Source of the DNA: Sepioteuthis lessoniana
Taxonomy: Eukaryota; Mollusca; Cephalopoda; Myopsida; Loliginidae
Direction of reading: 5' to 3'
Length of the DNA: 64,000 bases
Assembly (NCBI GenBank): GCA_963585895.1
Contig: OY757921.1
Span: 48,068,161-48,132,160, forward strand
Below are positions 42,656 through 53,665 of the stretch, piece after piece. The notes beneath the pieces were generated by a model, which had not been told where the DNA came from, did no database searches, and was given only the letters and a program-made list of their open reading frames with translations. Every line of letters starts with the position of its first letter. Within the stretch, counting starts at the first letter, position 1. Position numbers and translations under genes: made by a program.

Positions 42656-42704
42656 TCGATATTCGCTCTTCGTTGTTGTAGAGTAACGACCCAAGTGATT
42701 TGTA

Positions 42705-42935
42705 CAGGTTTGGTTTGATGGTATATGAACCATTATTGATTATTTAATGCCAATACTATATTAAATATATGATTTGTAAACACATTTTGTTGATACACAC
42801 TTTTAAATGATCATACAGTTCTATTTCTAACAATTCCATTTAGCGAAAGTCAACAAAATTAAATGGTTCTAAGTATTGACTCCCCCAACGAGCATCCTGG
42901 ATATGACACCTAACTAACAATTCAATTAAACATTC
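42705..42935 (-). repeat. Element B 3' part with an internal inverted insert
   Basis: Antisense tail (TTTGATGGTATATGAACC) and type II units. At 42879-42911 about 33 bp of the element's own head (CCCAACGAGCATCCTGGATA) are inserted in the opposite orientation, after which the antisense unit resumes (CTAACAATTCAATTAAAC). Confidence 0.78.
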
Positions 42936-42939
42936 GGCC

Positions 42940-43410
42940 AAGTCGGCTGGGGCTGTAAAATACACCGACTGTATTTCTGCAGAGGGGTAAGACCCCATCC
43001 CAACGAGTGTCCTGATATGACACTAAACAATCTGATGGTGAGATCCCAGTGATGCTGGAGCTTTGGGTGATGCGGAGTACCCCTTCATTGCCATTGCTCT
43101 CAGGTCCACTCTGGCCCGGAATGGTAGCACCTGATAGAGCCCTATTTATTGATCAAATAGAACTAAGCTGCGTACTTATGCTGAACTGAATCGTTTGAAA
43201 TAGAATGTTTTAACATTGAAGCTGTACTACGCTAAACTGAATAGTTTGAAATAGAACTATTTTGACATTTAATTGTGTGTAAACAAAAACAATACTCATA
43301 CAAATCTAAACAGTTTGAATTAGAACTGTTTCACTAAAAATAGAAACGTTTTTGACAATTGAATCGTGTACTTATGCTAAACTGAATTGTTTGAAATAGA
43401 ACCTACTGAG
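42940..43410 (+). repeat. Element B, tail-truncated
   Basis: Head CCAAGTCGGCTGGGGCTGTA, box, and five internal units. It ends in GCTAAACTGAATTGTTTGAA with no tail. Confidence 0.9.
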
Positions 43411-44110
43411 CTGAATTGTATTGGTGCCAAATATATCGTTGAATATAATTTAAATGACTTCGAAAAATCTTTAAATAATCACGAGCTGAAATATGCGTAT
43501 ACGTAGGGTCAAAAATTGGCTGATTATGATTAAATAAAACTATTTTCTAGCTTTTTCAACTTAATATCTTCACAAGCCGCAAAATAATATATAGTAGATG
43601 ATATAATATTAAATGATATTAAGATTGTTCAAGAAGTTCTTAGTCTAACTCAGAAAGAAGAACAGGGCTGAAAATTTTTGTTGTCGCGGCATTGTTGCAC
43701 TTTTTATAAAACTAGAAAAGCTAATCAGATGTTTCAAATTTTATAAGTGGCCACAACAAAAATGCCTGTTATTCTCTTCTTTCTGAGTAAGGCTTGGAAC
43801 TTTTTAAACGGGCCGCGTGGATGTACAAAATAAGGTTGACACATTCTGCAAAAACAAAACAAAAAAAAAACGATGCAACAAACGAAGCTTTCCTCAGATG
43901 ACTCTGGGGTCAGGCATAGTTTCGGAGCCAAAGCATCATTACTACTGACTTAAAGCATCCCATCAACATATTGAAATAACATATATTGCAATTTTTTTCC
44001 TAAAAATTTCTAGAATTTCATGTGATGCCGTCTTTAAGCTAGAATTTGATGGCGTCTTTAAACAATTAATTTTCGATCAATTTATGGGATGGTTTGAGAA
44101 TAAGATAAAT
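43411..44110. other. No recognised feature
   Basis: AT-rich. A 65-codon minus frame at 43734-43931 has no recognisable similarity. Confidence 0.5.
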
Positions 44111-44111
44111 C

Positions 44112-44326
44112 GTCTGCCCTGTCGGTGGGACTTAGAATACGCTGACTGTATCCCCTTCTAAAAAAAAAGTGGGTATCCTGCGTATGAAACTAAACTGCGT
44201 CTGGTGATGAGACTCCAATTCTGTAGCTTTGAAAAATGTAGAGTAGCCCTTCATTGCTATAACTCCCAGGTTCATTCTGAACCAAAATGGTAATTCGCAA
44301 GAGTTCTACCTATGGGTCAAATAGAT
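44112..44326 (+). repeat. Element B head, diverged
   Basis: CCTGTCGGTGGGACTTAGAA, AGACTCCAATTCTGTAGCTT (hairpin lost), GTAGAGTAGCCCTTCATTGC, CTATGGGTCAAATAG. Confidence 0.78.
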
Positions 44327-44667
44327 CTGTTTGCAAACTGTGTCTTCGGATATGCTGCATCTCCCAGGAAGATACCCTAGTTCTGCAACTCAATATTATT
44401 TTATACAAAGTTCATTCCAAGATTATACGCAGTAGGGTCGGATTACAAGGGTTGGGTCTGGGTTCTTCCCTCACCAAAAAAAAAAAACATACAATTGAAA
44501 AATGTCGGAGTTCATCTACGGACTACAGACCAGGATATCAAATACTGATTTTCCAGGCAAGTGGAAAAACCTCCTTCTTAGAAGCGTAGAGGAAAGATCA
44601 TATTTCAAACCAACACGTATCCTTGGTAGAGCGGGTATCCTAAATAGGATACTAACTGGCAGGGTTA

Positions 44668-44798
44668 AGCTACAGTTCTGGGAGTGTGGAGTGCCCCTTC
44701 ATTGTCAGTGCTCCTGGATATCTTCTTGTCTCGAGTCGTAGTACCTATTAGGGTCTCGTCTATGGTTAATGTGATAAGAATGCTTGAAACCATATAAC
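44668..44798 (+). repeat. Element B, 5' part of an interrupted copy
   Basis: GAGTGCCCCTTCATTGTCAG, CCTATTAGGGTCTCGTCTAT, then a type II unit cut at AACCATATAAC (44788-44798). It continues at 46628 after a LINE insertion. Confidence 0.75.
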
Positions 44799-45133
44799 TG
44801 TAAAATACAACGACTCTCTTCAGGTCTCCAGGACTCTTCTCAGTATTCTGGCCGATCTCAGTAATGCAATAGTTTGGATGGTCTCCTTTCGTCCTTTAAT
44901 TTCCAAGTCCTCCAGTCCTTTTATTAATCCTTTGATGACTGTACCAAGAACACCAATTACAATTGGTATAAACGTTACTTTCATGTTCCACTGTTTCTTC
45001 AATTCCCGAATAAGGTTGAAATATTGATCCTTCTTTTCACTTTCTTTCAATTTTACTCAGTGGTCAGCCGGGACAGCAAAGTCCACAATTTTGTAAGTTC
45101 TATTTTGTTTTTGGTTTTGGTTTTTATGTTTTG

Positions 45134-45184
<51 letters not shown>

Positions 45185-45990
45185 CATAAGGTCTGATGGT
45201 CTGGCTTGGATTAGGTGATCCGTTTGTATCTCAAAATCCCAGATGAGTTTGTGTATGTCATTCTACAGGACAGATGTTGGGCTGGGCATATACCATTTGT
45301 TTGTAAGGTCAAATTTAAATTTCTTGTGCCATTCCCAGTCGTGTCTAGTCTTATACTCTTTCTGTGCTAATTTGCTGCCTTCGCTTATTCGTTTCAATCA
45401 CCACATAAACTGCGTTTACAATTTTGTTTCGTCTTATCAATTCTTGCTTTGATATGATTGGTTCTTATAGCACTGTTTCGTGCTACTATCAGGAGAGATT
45501 CAGTTCCTGTCTTAAGGTTTCCCTTTCTTAGCCACGTCCATGTTTTCTTGTGTGAGATGTCGCTTATTAGTTGGTTAAAACGTCCATAGAGTTGTTTTCT
45601 TTCCATTTTTATTTTCTGACTATTGTCGTTCTGTTAGTCCTCATATTGTCAGTATTGTTACTGGTGGCTATAATCAGTCTTCCCTCACGCTTTTGTATGT
45701 AGTCTTCAAGTCGTTCTATTGATGCCTCAACGCTGTCTACAATGCTGGCAAATCCTCTTCCTCCGTTTTGACACATATTGTCAGTCAACGGGTTCTCTGG
45801 CCCATTTGTTTAAGTTCTTCTCAGGTCCACTTTAAGAATGGTCCCGAATATCTTACGCGGGAGAAAACCCAGGTATGTATTCCTTCAATAAGGTTTCTGC
45901 TATATAGTTTTGTCTCGAGTAGCTATCTGGACTTTCTTATTTTTTCTTTCATCTCCTCTTGTTTTAGTCTGTGTTCATAATAATAATAAT
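44799..45990 (-). pseudogene. Endonuclease-type LINE, longest degraded copy
   Basis: Minus-strand blocks from high to low coordinate: KLYSRNLIEGIHTWVLSRVR and YSGPFLKWT.EELKQMGQRT (RT thumb and linker), MERKQLYGRFNQLISDISHK, KTWTWLRKGNLKTGTESLLI, IDKTKQNCKRSLCGD (remnant of the CCHC box), then ELKKQWNMKVTFIPIVIGVL, EDLEIKGRKETIQTIALLRS and ARILRRVLET (C-terminus). The endonuclease segment between 45060 and 45390 is partly replaced by (TTA)n at 45138-45184. Stops and frameshifts throughout. Confidence 0.88.
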
Positions 45991-45994
45991 AATT

Positions 45995-46345
45995 ATTATT
46001 ATTATTGCGAGTTTTTCACACCAGCATTAGCTGACAGTCTTTCATTGAAGTCAGTGACATCAAGTCTCCTCAAGTCGCCAGGACTCTTCTCGGTATTCTG
46101 GCGGATCTCAATAATGCTGTGCTTTGGATAGTCTCGATTCATCCTCCGATCACCAACTCTTCCACTCCCCTTTCTAAACCTTTGAGAAACGCTCCAAATG
46201 CATCAATTACAATTAGTATCACCGTCAATTTCATGTTCCACAATTTAGTTCTCTGTCAAGGTCGAAGTACTTTGCTCTTTTTTCGCTTTCTTAGATTATG
46301 TACTGTGTGGTCCGCTGAGACGGCAAAATCAACTAAAAGGCAAGT
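45995..46345 (-). pseudogene. Endonuclease-type LINE, second 3' fragment
   Basis: On plus GAGTTTTTCACACCAGCATT, CTCAAGTCGCCAGGACTCTT, GTATTCTGGCGGATCTCAAT and CAATTTCATGTTCCACAATT: the same C-terminal 330 bp as the previous copy, preceded on its 3' side by (AAT)n. Confidence 0.82.
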
Positions 46346-46422
46346 TCTCTTCTTTTTTTCTTTTCTTTTTATTTTTTTGTTATTTATTAATAGGTTGGTT
46401 AATTATTATTTTTTACTCTTTT

Positions 46423-46627
46423 GAGAGTTTTTCACACCAGTATTAGCTAATGGTTTCTCACTGGAGGTTGAGTGACAGAAAATCTCCTCAAGTCTCCAAG
46501 ACTCGTCTCAGTATTCTGACCGATCGTTTGGATGGTCTCCACTCATCCTCCTATCTCCAATTCCTTCAGTCTCTTTATAAATCCTTTGGTCACTGTACCG
46601 AGCGCACCAATATAATTATTTTCTTTT
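46423..46627 (-). pseudogene. Endonuclease-type LINE, third 3' fragment
   Basis: GAGTTTTTCACACCAGTATT, CTCAAGTCTCCAAGACTCGT and GTCACTGTACCGAGCGCACC repeat the same 3' end a third time. Confidence 0.8.
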
Positions 46628-46835
46628 AACCATATAACAATGTACAAACAATATTAAATAGAAATAGTTACTTGAAACCAAATAATTGTGCTAACAAATG
46701 TTTTTAGACAAATGAATAAGTGTTATTTTTTTTTAATATAGTTATGGTTATAATCAAACATTTACAAATGAATCGAAATTCGGCACTAAATAGCCCTAAA
46801 GGAGTTGATATGCCGATAAACAAATTGACTAATAG
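46628..46835 (+). repeat. Element B, 3' part of the interrupted copy
   Basis: Resumes with AACCATATAAC, continues with CTTGAAACCAAATAATTGTG and ends with the tail GAGTTGATATGCCGATAAAC. Confidence 0.75.
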
Positions 46836-47004
46836 AACAGCTGGCTTTATACCGTACAAAACAAACCTATATTGATTACTTATTTCCTTCGTCTGTTTGA
46901 TTAAGGTATGTGTATTTTTACAATAGTATAGAACAATATAGCATAATAACTTTAATTGGCGCTGGAAAACTAGAAAATATATGCGAGATGCTCTGTTGGG
47001 ACAT

Positions 47005-47215
47005 TTATTTTGGGTCGGTTTCCTTGTTTAATGGCATATCAATAATTGTGGGTTATTTAATGCCACACCCATCATCTAGTAAAAGAACAGTAATTGCATT
47101 ATTCAACCAAAAGCTGGGAGGATAAGGGGGTTCATACCTTTCCCAAGGGTATTTGTTCGAAAGCGAATAGGGCCATGGGAATTCGAACTTGCCCTAAGGT
47201 CATTGTCAGGTATTT
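47005..47215 (-). repeat. SINE-A copy
   Basis: On plus: ATGGCATATCAATAATTGTG (tail), GGATAAGGGGGTTCATACCT, TTCCCAAGGGTATTTGTTCG, then GGGAATTCGAACTTGCCC (B box). Confidence 0.85.
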
Positions 47216-47245
47216 TTTAAAAGAGGAGAAATGCTATGAGAGAAA

Positions 47246-47277
47246 CGATGAAAATGAACTGGTTGCGTAGCATAACC

Positions 47278-47335
<58 letters not shown>

Positions 47336-47366
47336 GGATATGCTACGCAACCAGTTCATTTTCATC

Positions 47367-47421
<55 letters not shown>
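47246..47421. repeat. 38-bp inverted repeat around (TA)n, plus a second (TA)n
   Basis: The left arm 47246-47283 (CGATGAAAATGAACTGGTTG...) and the right arm 47330-47367 are reverse complements with a single mismatch, separated by about 46 bp of TA. A further TA array follows at 47368-47421. Confidence 0.9.
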
Positions 47422-47426
<5 letters not shown>

Positions 47427-48285
47427 TCATTAGTTTCGCTAATGAATAAGAAAACCCCAATAGTGTTTTTATAAAATCTTAATTTTTTTCTAAACTAAAT
47501 CTACCATAAGTATATTATTTCTTGTGTGACATTGTCCAATCAGAATGGATATCATTACATATTTTTTATTACAAAACTGTACTGAATTAAAACACTCTAA
47601 CCCAAAATAAAATTGCAGCAATGTCTGCAGCTAAATCTTAACAATCAACAAATAATAATCAGCACAATAAATCTCTGTGTGCGTGACTCAAGAAAAGAAA
47701 TATTTGCGAGATATCTCGTCAACCGGATCCAAGTGGTTAAAGAAAATATTCTCTGTGTGTGTGTGTCTATGTGTTTGTGTTTCCAAGGGCAATGTTTAAG
47801 TTACAGCTCCATACTGAATAAACATAATTTTTCTTTTCTTTGCTCTTAAAATGTATGAATTACTTTTTGTTCTATTCTTAAATTGCAAGCATTCACCGTG
47901 GAATTTTTTTTTATTTTTGCAAGTCGTTCAAAGTAATAATGAATGCCATGTGCGAATGAAAGACTTTTATATAGCCAGGGTGCATATCATTTAACACCGC
48001 TTTTTGAAGTGTATATAGTTGCTGGCCTAAGCCCACTTTAGTGCACAGTAACGTACATTGTAGACTCAGCATAAAAGAAATTCCTTGTGCCTGACTAGGA
48101 TTCGTGGATGTTTTTTGTTTGTAATAATAACACATTTGTCAGCTTCGTTTTATGATTGGCAAATGTCTTTATTAAAATAAGTCTCTTTTCATTGGATAGA
48201 GTAAAACTTTACTTGCAAATCTCATGGGTATTTCTTGAATGGATACAACGTCTCTTTTCACATTTATAAACCAAGCAATGACCAA
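47422..48285. other. No recognised feature
   Basis: AT-rich, no repeat family or protein similarity recognised. Confidence 0.5.
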
Positions 48286-48286
48286 C

Positions 48287-48288
<2 letters not shown>

Positions 48289-48347
<59 letters not shown>
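48289..48347. repeat. (TA)n microsatellite
   Basis: About 58 bp of pure TA. Confidence 0.95.
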
Positions 48348-48351
<4 letters not shown>

Positions 48352-48504
48352 AATTATGAACACTATGTCCGCCATTTTAAATTTCATATGTTTCACACTA
48401 TCTTCCGACGGAAATGTTTTATATACTTTTATACCTGCTCAACCATAACAGAAACGAACACTCTTTTTATTCAAAAACTTTTCTTAATTGCAGTTCTCCT
48501 GTCA

Positions 48505-48618
<114 letters not shown>

Positions 48619-48759
48619 AGTTTATGCAAATAATACTGGTAATAATAGAGACTGAATATTTTCTATTAGCAGCACAAAACGACGCCATAAGGACTAGTTA
48701 TGTTAAAGCGAAAATCGACGATATACAAAATAGCAACTATAGATTCTAGGAAGAAAGAT

Positions 48760-49174
48760 TGGTTTAGTTTATAACGAATTGAAACTTATTTAATGCCAAA
48801 CTATATATATTAATATATATGATTTGCAACGCATTTTCTAGATACCATTCTTAAACGAACCTGAGGTCTTTTGCAAACAGTTTAATGGTTCCAAGTATTG
48901 CTATATAACAGTCACAATTTAACATCAATCATTTGTTTGCATACATAGTTTCTTCTCTTTGACCCATAGATAGGACCCTATCAGGTGCTACCACCCATGT
49001 TCAGGGTAGACCCGGGAGCAATGGCAATGAAGTGGTGCTCCACATTCGCCAAATCTCCAGAGGCTGGAGCCTCACCATCAGATTGTTTACTGTCATATCA
49101 GGACACTTGTTGTTGGTGTCTTCACCTCTGCAGAGATGCAGTCGCTGTATTCAACAGCCCCAGCCGATAGGGCT
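48760..49174 (-). repeat. Element B
   Basis: Diverged tail (CTTATTTAATGCCAAAC), type II units, box GATAGGACCCTATCAGGTGC, head ending AGCCCCAGCCGATAGGGC. Confidence 0.88.
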
Positions 49175-49184
49175 GGCGGAGAAA

Positions 49185-49800
49185 AAGATGAAAAATTTAA
49201 TCCCATGCTAAGCGAACGCAGCAAACTAGCACAGAATGAGCACAAGACTAAACACGACTGGGTGGGAAAGGTGATCCTCTGGGAATTGTGCAAGAGACTA
49301 AATTTTGACCATACCACCAAATGGTATATGCGCAAACCAGCATCAGTCCTAGAAAATCAGACGCATAAAATTCTCTATGATTTTGAGATACAAACGGATC
49401 ACCTAATCCTGGCCCGATGACCAGACCTTGTGCTAATAAACAAAAAAAATGTCATCTAGTGGATTTTGCCGTTCCAGCTGACAACAGAATGAAAATAAAA
49501 AAAAGTGAAACGATTAACAAATTCGTGGATCTTGCCAGAGAACTAAAAAAATCTGCGAAGCATGAGAGTGACGGTGATACCCGTGGTCCCCAAAGGCTTT
49601 GGAAAGGAACTTGAACAATTAAAATTCAGTGGAAGAATCGAGACCACCCAAACTACAGCATTGTTAAAATCGACCAGAATACTTAAAAGAGTCCCGGAGA
49701 CCGAAGGAGACTTGATGTCACAAGGACTCCAGTGAACGACCACCAACAAACGCTGGTGTGAAAAACTGACAAAAAGTGAATTAATAATAATTACAAGAAG
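49185..49800 (+). pseudogene. Endonuclease-type LINE, best-preserved endonuclease module
   Basis: One open stretch gives ERSKLAQNEHKTKHDWVGKV, ILWELCKRLNFDHTTKWYMR, SVLENQTHKILYDFEIQTDH and LILAR; after a stop and frameshift, VDFAVPADNRMKIKKSETIN, KFVDLARELKKSAKHESDG and the ETTQTTALLKSTRILKRVPE-like C-terminus. LILARxPDL followed by VDFAVPAD corresponds to the RPD...D core of the restriction-like endonuclease of R2-related non-LTR elements. The 3' end GCTGGTGTGAAAAACTGAC then AAT-rich sequence defines the family terminus. Confidence 0.85.
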
Positions 49801-50310
49801 TGGAACAACTAAGTTGCGAAATTGATACTGCGGCTGAATATAGAGGTTGAAATGGTATTTTGTATCGGATATTATTCACAGCTATATCACTTCTGTTCTA
49901 CCATATATATGTGTGTGTGTGTCTGTGTGTGTGTCCGTCTGTCTATCAGTGTGTAGGAGTGCCACATAAATCAGTACGCCCCAAACAATATTTTTTATTT
50001 CAAACATTCTAATATAAATTTTATGATTTTAATCCAAACCCTTGATAATAGGACTTTATCATTTCTAATAGAGCTTTAGCAATGAAAATGAATATTATTT
50101 TACATTATTTATTATCAAACTCTTCTCTCCAAAAGTATAAATATACAGCAATCACAAAAATATCTTTCTGCTTCTAACGTTTCAATACTTAGTTTTCTAA
50201 TAAATAATATCTGTTTTGATTGTATGATGTTTCACTTGAAATAACTTTCCGGCATCTTTCGTTTAAAAGAAAATTAGATATTTATTTTAAAACTCTTCGG
50301 GTGAGTAACA
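49801..50310. other. No recognised feature
   Basis: AT-rich sequence with a short imperfect TG run at 49911-49936. Confidence 0.5.
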
Positions 50311-50352
50311 ATCTATCTATCTATCTATCTATCTATCTATTTTATCTATAGC

Positions 50353-50414
<62 letters not shown>
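50311..50414. repeat. (ATCT)n(AT)n microsatellite
   Basis: Interrupted ATCT array then AT array. The next element B head starts right at its end. Confidence 0.95.
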
Positions 50415-50415
<1 letters not shown>

Positions 50416-50417
<2 letters not shown>

Positions 50418-51018
50418 AGTCGGCTGGGGCTGTAGAATATATTGACTGCATCTCTGCAGAGGGGTAAAAAAAAACCTCACCATGAGTATCCTCGATATGA
50501 TATCAAAAAATCTGATGGTGAGGCTCCAGTAATGCTGGAGTTTTTGGGAATGCGGAGAACCCCTTCATTGACATTGTTCTCGGGTCCACTCTGACTCAGA
50601 GTAGCAGCTCCTGATAGGGTCCTATCAATGGATCAAATAGAACTAGTGCAAACAAATGATTAATAATGAATAGACTTATAAGTGTTAGATAGCAATAATT
50701 GAAACCATTTTACTGAATAGAAACAATAGAAATTCTAGTGTGCAAATAAATTAGTTCTAATTCATTTAAAAATTAAATGACCGTCAAACCAATCTCTAAC
50801 ATATGTGTGCAAATAAATGACTGATGTTAAATTTTTATTATTACATAACAAAATTTGAAATCATTTAACTGTGTGTAAAACAAATGAGCTCAGGCACATT
50901 TTAAAAAGATTATCAACAAAATGTGTCTACAAATCATATATATTTAATTTAAATGCATAAACATGATTGACAGTAAATAACCTACCATGGTTGCTATGTC
51001 ATATAACCTAACAAAACC
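50416..51018 (+). repeat. Element B, subfamily II, near full length
   Basis: Head CCAGTCGGCTGGGGCTGTAG, hairpin CTCCAGTAATGCTGGAG, type II units, diverged tail (AACCTACCATGGTTGCTATG). Confidence 0.9.
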
Positions 51019-51024
51019 TAAATC

Positions 51025-51045
51025 TATCTATCTATCTATCTATCT

Positions 51046-51099
<54 letters not shown>
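51025..51099. repeat. (TCTA)n(TA)n microsatellite
   Basis: Lies between an element B tail and the (ATC)n tail of the LINE that follows. Confidence 0.95.
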
Positions 51100-51101
<2 letters not shown>

Positions 51102-52232
51102 TCATCATCATATCGTGCTGGTAGCACGGATATCCCTGACCCTCTCTCGCCACTCCTCCCTATCGTTCATCGCCCTTGGTAGGTCTTCAGGACAACATCC
51201 TGTATCCTCACATAGCTGCTGAATGTACGTTCGAGCTGGTCGTCCTGCTTTTGCGCGGCCATGTGTGGGGATCCATAAGAGTACATCTCTTATGAGTTCA
51301 TCTCTGCTTCTCCAGCAGTGTCCTGCATGTCTGGTTCGTCTAACTTGAATAGTTTTCGTGATAGGGGGCAGGTGGTCGTACAGTTGGTGTCTTGTGGGGT
51401 GTTGCTGCCAGGACTTGTTCAGGATTGCACGCAGCATTCTTGTGTAATTGCCATCTAGTTTCTTCTCCAGCCGTTTTGTTAGCGTCCATGTAGTGCATCC
51501 ATATAGCAGTATCGATGTGACTGCTGCCTGGAAGAAACTGCGTTTCATTTTATCGGTTAGGTCTGATTTCCATATAATCGATAGCCTATTGATAGCTGTC
51601 CATGCTTTCGTTAACCTCGTTTCGATGTCCTTTTCGGTTGATTCGACGCTGCTTCCTAGGTACGTGAATTTGTCTACTAGTTTAAGTGGGGTTCCTTCTA
51701 GAGTGGAGATGTCCCCCGTTTGGTTATAGCACATATATTCCGTTTTGTGTGCATTAACATAGAGGCCTATGCTTGCTGCTGCTCGTTCCAAACTATGCAG
51801 AAGAGTTTCGGCTTGGTCAGGTGTATTTGCCAGTATCGCTATGTCATCGGCGTAGTCGGCGTCGGTAATTGTTGTTGCGGGCTATCTTCTGCTTCTTTTC
51901 TTCGTCAGTTCGAAACCATTCTCTTTGATTTTGTCAATCGATGTTCTAAGTACGTAGTCTAGACAAATGATAAAGAGGTACGGGGCCGGCGTGTCCCCTT
52001 GTAGTACTCCTGCTACAATGTCAAAGTATTCTGTGTCTCCATCCGGTGATCGTACTTTTACTTTAGTGTTTCTATAGAGAATCGTTATTGCCGCTACGGT
52101 TTCTTTAGGTATGCCGTACGCTAGTAGGATTTGTTCCATCTTTGCTCTGTGAATGGAGTCGAAAGCCTTGGTAAAGTCGACAAATATTAATGTCGCTTGT
52201 AGGTTCTTTGCCCGTACACCTTCAAGGATTCT
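51100..52232 (-). pseudogene. RTE-like LINE, 5'-truncated copy with one nonsense codon
   Basis: The minus strand is open from about 52232 to 51108 except for one TAG at 51882-51884, where the 61-kb copy has TAC. Before the stop: RILEGVRAKNLQATLIFVDF, TKAFDS (motif A), VLQGDTPAPYLFII; after it: ITDADYADD (catalytic box), ERAAASIGLYVNAHKTEYMC, FTYLGSSV, LLYGCTTWTLTKRLEK, RHAGHCWRSRDELIRDVLLW, GRPARTYIQQLCEDTGC and the DLPRAMNDREEWRERVRDIR end. Truncated at its 5' end inside the RT domain, at a (TA)n. The 3' tail is (ATG)n. Very similar to the 61-kb copy, so a recent insertion. Confidence 0.93.
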
Positions 52233-52250
52233 ATATATATATATATATAT

Positions 52251-52675
52251 ATACGATTTGTTCGATACATCGAGATTGAAACTGTATTTACCAAAACAGA
52301 ATTGAAACATTCCTATTCTTTAGAACAGTTCCTTTGACATCAAAATTACCAACTCTACTGAATTTTCAATTGTTCAAGTTACCTATAAGGGACTTCATTT
52401 TATGTAGTGTGAAGCTACGCTATTGTTTCTTTGAGGATAATCTAAGTTCAGAAATTTTATTCCTGAGATGAATTCACAGTTTAGGAAACAAGAATGTTTC
52501 ATTAAAAATGTATTGAGACAGTTATATTTTTTGTTGAATTGATATTGACTTTATCTAAACATCATTATTTTATTATATTAGTTGCTCAGGTGTGCACGTT
52601 TTACTATACATAGATGATGACCTGCAGAAAAGTTCTCGATCAAAAAGGTGTGGACTTTTTTCATTTTTAGTTGTT
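52251..52675. other. No recognised feature
   Basis: AT-rich spacer. Confidence 0.5.

Positions 52676-52678
<3 letters not shown>

Positions 52679-52754
<76 letters not shown>
52679..52754. repeat. (CT)n microsatellite
   Basis: About 76 bp of pure CT. An element B head begins at its last base. Confidence 0.97.
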
Positions 52755-52755
<1 letters not shown>

Positions 52756-52756
<1 letters not shown>

Positions 52757-53262
52757 CCCAGTCGGTTTAGGCTGTAGAATAAACCGACTGCATCTCTGTA
52801 AAAGGGTAATACCCCTCCAATGAATGTCCTGGATATGATAATAAATAATCTGATGGTGAGGCTCCAGTAATGCTGGAGCTTCTGGGAATACAGAGTACCC
52901 CTTCATTGCCATCGCTGCCAGTTCCACTCGGGTCCGGAGTGATAGTACCTGATAGGATCGTATCAATGGGTAAAATAGAACTAAACCGTATCTTCTAGAG
53001 TTTAGTATTTCTGCGTATTTATGCTAAATTGAATTGTTTAAAATAGAACTCTTTTGACAGTTAAACTGCGTACTTATGCTAAGCTGAATTGTTTGAATTA
53101 GAACTCTTAGACTAAACTGAATAGCTTAAAATAGAAATGTTTTTGACAACTGAATTGTGTACTTATGCTAAACTAAATTGTTTTAAATAGAACGGTTTAT
53201 TTGTATAAAAATGGATTTGACATTAAATAACATACAAGAGTTGATATGCCGTAAACCAAAAT
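52756..53262 (+). repeat. Element B, near full length
   Basis: Head GGCCCAGTCGGTTTAGGCTG, hairpin CTCCAGTAATGCTGGAG, four internal units, tail GAGTTGATATGCCGTAAAC. Confidence 0.92.
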
Positions 53263-53264
53263 AT

Positions 53265-53271
53265 ATCTCTA

Positions 53272-53321
<50 letters not shown>
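53265..53321. repeat. (TC)n microsatellite
   Basis: Starts directly after the element B tail. Confidence 0.95.
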
Positions 53322-53325
<4 letters not shown>

Positions 53326-53449
53326 CTTCATATTCGTGAGAATTATGGGGACCAGTGAATAAATTTGGGGAAGAGCATATATGTTTAATAGCTCCATATC
53401 AGTACTTGTTCTTACTGAGAACCTTTCAGTGTCCCCACGTATAAATAAA

Positions 53450-53665
53450 TCGGTTTCTTTTGTGGGTTATTTAATGCAAAAGCCATCCTAATAGAACAGC
53501 TGTAATACTATTTAAAGTATAGTGGGATAAGGGGGCTCAATACCATTCCCAATGGTATTAGTCTGAAAGTGAACGTAATAGCGCGACTGGAGTTCGAACT
53601 CTTACTTCGAGACCACAGTCCAGCAGTTTAACCACTAACTCACTCCCTTGTATAAATAAATGCAC
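53450..53665 (-). repeat. SINE-A copy
   Basis: On plus: GGGTTATTTAATGCAAAAGC, TGGGATAAGGGGGCTCAATA, GTGAACGTAATAGCGCGACT, GGAGTTCGAACTC (B box), GCAGTTTAACCACTAACTCA (A box region). Confidence 0.9.
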
